The notes below the pieces were generated by a model, which had not been told where the DNA came from, made no database searches, and saw nothing but the letters and a program-made list of their open reading frames with translations. A program made the position numbers and the translations under genes. A stretch of DNA of 37,084 nt from a virus, in the IMG/VR virus record IMGVR_UViG_3300035670_000673, positions 1-37,084 of that record; one strand, 5' to 3'. How positions within the stretch are numbered: the stretch's first letter is position 1; every line of letters starts with the position of its first letter. Shown piece by piece: positions 35,884 through 37,084 of the stretch.

Positions 35884-37084
35884 ATGCCCTCTAATTTTGG
35901 AACTACTTCAAAAAATTACGTCTCGACGTTGATGGTCCCGAACCTTGTGGATCGCCGCGAGATACTCAACAAAGTGCTCAATGTAACCAATGAGGACTTG
36001 TCCTTCTTGGAACTACTTGAGTTTATGAACCGCTCCGAAGCCACTGCGCAACCGGAATACCACAACTTCATCAACGAAGAACTCAGCGTGAACATTACCG
36101 CAACTACGGTAACGACTTCCGCGAGTTTCTCTACTGCCAACCCGAAGGTTGCCGTTTCTACTGATGATTTTGCAAAGGTGCGCGTGGGCGAACTCGTTAT
36201 GTGCCCGAACGGCAAAGTGGGCTACATCAAGGCCAAAAGCTCCTACGGCTCTATCACCTTGAACGGCACGACCGAATTGCACATCCTCAGCGTTGACAAC
36301 TCCGATCTTGGCCTTGCCACTTCCGACAAGCTTGCCGTATTCTCCAATGCAGCCGGCGAAGGCAGTGCCGAACCCGCTTCGCGTCGCTACAAAATCAGCA
36401 AAGAGACCAACCATATCCAAATCTTCAAAGAAAGCTATGAGGTAACGGATATCGAAATGGGCTCTCAGGTTGAATTTGAGTACAACGGCCAGTCGTACTA
36501 TTTCAGTTACGAGCAGGCTCAGGTGTACGCAAAGTTCCTCTCCGCGGTGAGCGCCGCAATGATTCTTGGCCGTCAGTCTACCGACACGTTCAACGATACC
36601 GCAGGTGCAAATACGATCACGGATATTAACTCCAACATCGTCAGCACCACTAAGGGTCTGAACCAGTACGCGGAAGAAGGCATTGTTGCCCCTGCTGCCG
36701 GAATCAACACGACCAACTACGCCGACATCACCCGCTTGCTTTCAAAAGCGCGTGCGCCCCGGGACTACATGATTCTGATGGGCAGCGAAATGAGTATTGC
36801 GCACGACAACATGCTCAACGCCCTGACGCAAGCAGACGCAATTTCGCCTTTCGCGCAGCTCAACGTGGGCGGTCGCACGATTGATCTCGGCGTTGATGCC
36901 TTCAACCTTTACGACTATCGGTTCACCAAGAAGCGCATTCCGTTCTTCGATCACCCAGTGCTCGTCAATTTCACCGGTTCTGCCGGATTTGAAAAGCGTG
37001 CATGGTTCCTGCCAATGGACAACATCCGCACGGCAGACGGTCAGACGCTTCCCCGCTTCATGATCCGCTACATCAAAATGCCTA
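35884..37084 (+). CDS. Major capsid protein, C-terminus cut by window
   Basis: The frame is open from ATG 35884 (MPSNFGTTSKNYVSTLMVPN) to the right edge, 400 residues so far. It has a helical N-arm, a beta-rich stretch (ATTVTTSASFSTANPKVAVS), then HK97-type features: a long helix (AQVYAKFLSAVSAAMILGRQ), a central sheet and P-loop-like region (DYMILMGSEMSIAHDNML), and IPFFDHPVLVNF near the edge. Length and order (portal, scaffold, this) agree with a major capsid protein. Few residues should be missing. The co-chaperonin at 22201 is a plausible folding helper for it. Confidence 0.85.
   Translation, partial: MPSNFGTTSKNYVSTLMVPNLVDRREILNKVLNVTNEDLSFLELLEFMNRSEATAQPEYHNFINEELSVNITATTVTTSASFSTANPKVAVSTDDFAKVRVGELVMCPNGKVGYIKAKSSYGSITLNGTTELHILSVDNSDLGLATSDKLAVFSNAAGEGSAEPASRRYKISKETNHIQIFKESYEVTDIEMGSQVEFEYNGQSYYFSYEQAQVYAKFLSAVSAAMILGRQSTDTFNDTAGANTITDINSNIVSTTKGLNQYAEEGIVAPAAGINTTNYADITRLLSKARAPRDYMILMGSEMSIAHDNMLNALTQADAISPFAQLNVGGRTIDLGVDAFNLYDYRFTKKRIPFFDHPVLVNFTGSAGFEKRAWFLPMDNIRTADGQTLPRFMIRYIKMP

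Noticed and set aside
1-37084. CRISPR array, insertion sequence, rRNA gene or restriction endonuclease
   Set aside because: No regularly spaced repeats, transposase, rRNA-like sequence or endonuclease partner of the methyltransferases was seen.

Overview
The window is part of a double-stranded DNA tailed bacteriophage genome (or a prophage) whose host is most likely a member of the Bacteroidetes. The host call rests on promoters. At least six intergenic sites match the Bacteroidetes sigma-A consensus TTTG-N19/20-TAnnTTTG (6336-6366, 8931-8961, 16406-16436, 18095-18126, 20301-20332, 29391-29422), and strong Shine-Dalgarno sites are scarce. Phage identity rests on the large terminase, portal, scaffold-like and major capsid genes at the right end, and on adaptor/ring-type and stabilization-type virion proteins plus an endolysin at the left end. 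The head and connector proteins resemble those of podovirus-like and crAss-like phages of Bacteroidetes. That family assignment is from memory of sequence patterns and is a hypothesis.

Layout. All genes point away from a divergent promoter region at about 20.25-20.34 kb. Going left on the minus strand: a RusA-type resolvase, a membrane-anchored glucosaminidase-like protein and a PD-(D/E)XK nuclease (20.25-18.7 kb); a 600-bp non-coding, strand-asymmetric, hairpin-containing block (18.1-18.7 kb); a set of small genes separated by hairpins, including a RadC/JAB protein (18.0-16.5 kb); a promoter driving a signal-peptide microprotein, an HTH-plus-membrane protein and a tyrosine recombinase (16.4-14.3 kb); a recombination/replication block with a putative annealing protein, YqaJ-type exonuclease, helicase-loader-like protein, T7-like primase-helicase and an SSB-like protein ending DDLPF (14.2-7.7 kb); a lysis-like cluster with a GH73 endolysin and a 34-aa membrane peptide (7.65-6.37 kb); a leader carrying four tandem hairpins (6.33-6.08 kb); and the adaptor proteins plus a very large virion protein running off the left end (5.75-1).

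Going right on the plus strand: a winged-helix protein under a nearly leaderless promoter, small unknown genes, a co-chaperonin with two tandem GroES-like domains, two adjacent beta-class DNA methyltransferases with nearly identical 5' ends, a dNMP kinase fused to a MazG-like pyrophosphohydrolase, a candidate small terminase gene, and the large terminase. A patch of small genes (29.4-32.4 kb) follows, with a duplicated zinc-ribbon/IYHKTFW cassette and two tRNA-like or structured RNA elements. Then come a terminator, a promoter, portal, scaffold-like protein and the major capsid protein (truncated by the window end).

How it fits together. The minus-strand genes supply DNA replication, annealing recombination and branched-DNA resolution, then lysis and neck/tail assembly. 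The plus-strand genes supply nucleotide handling, DNA methylation, chaperoning, packaging and the head. Head genes and neck genes lie on opposite strands about 27 kb apart. The strongest candidates for something under-described are the double-GroES protein, the kinase-MazG fusion, the four-hairpin leader, the 18.1-18.7 kb non-coding block, and the RNA-element/duplicated-cassette patch at 30.1-32.3 kb.
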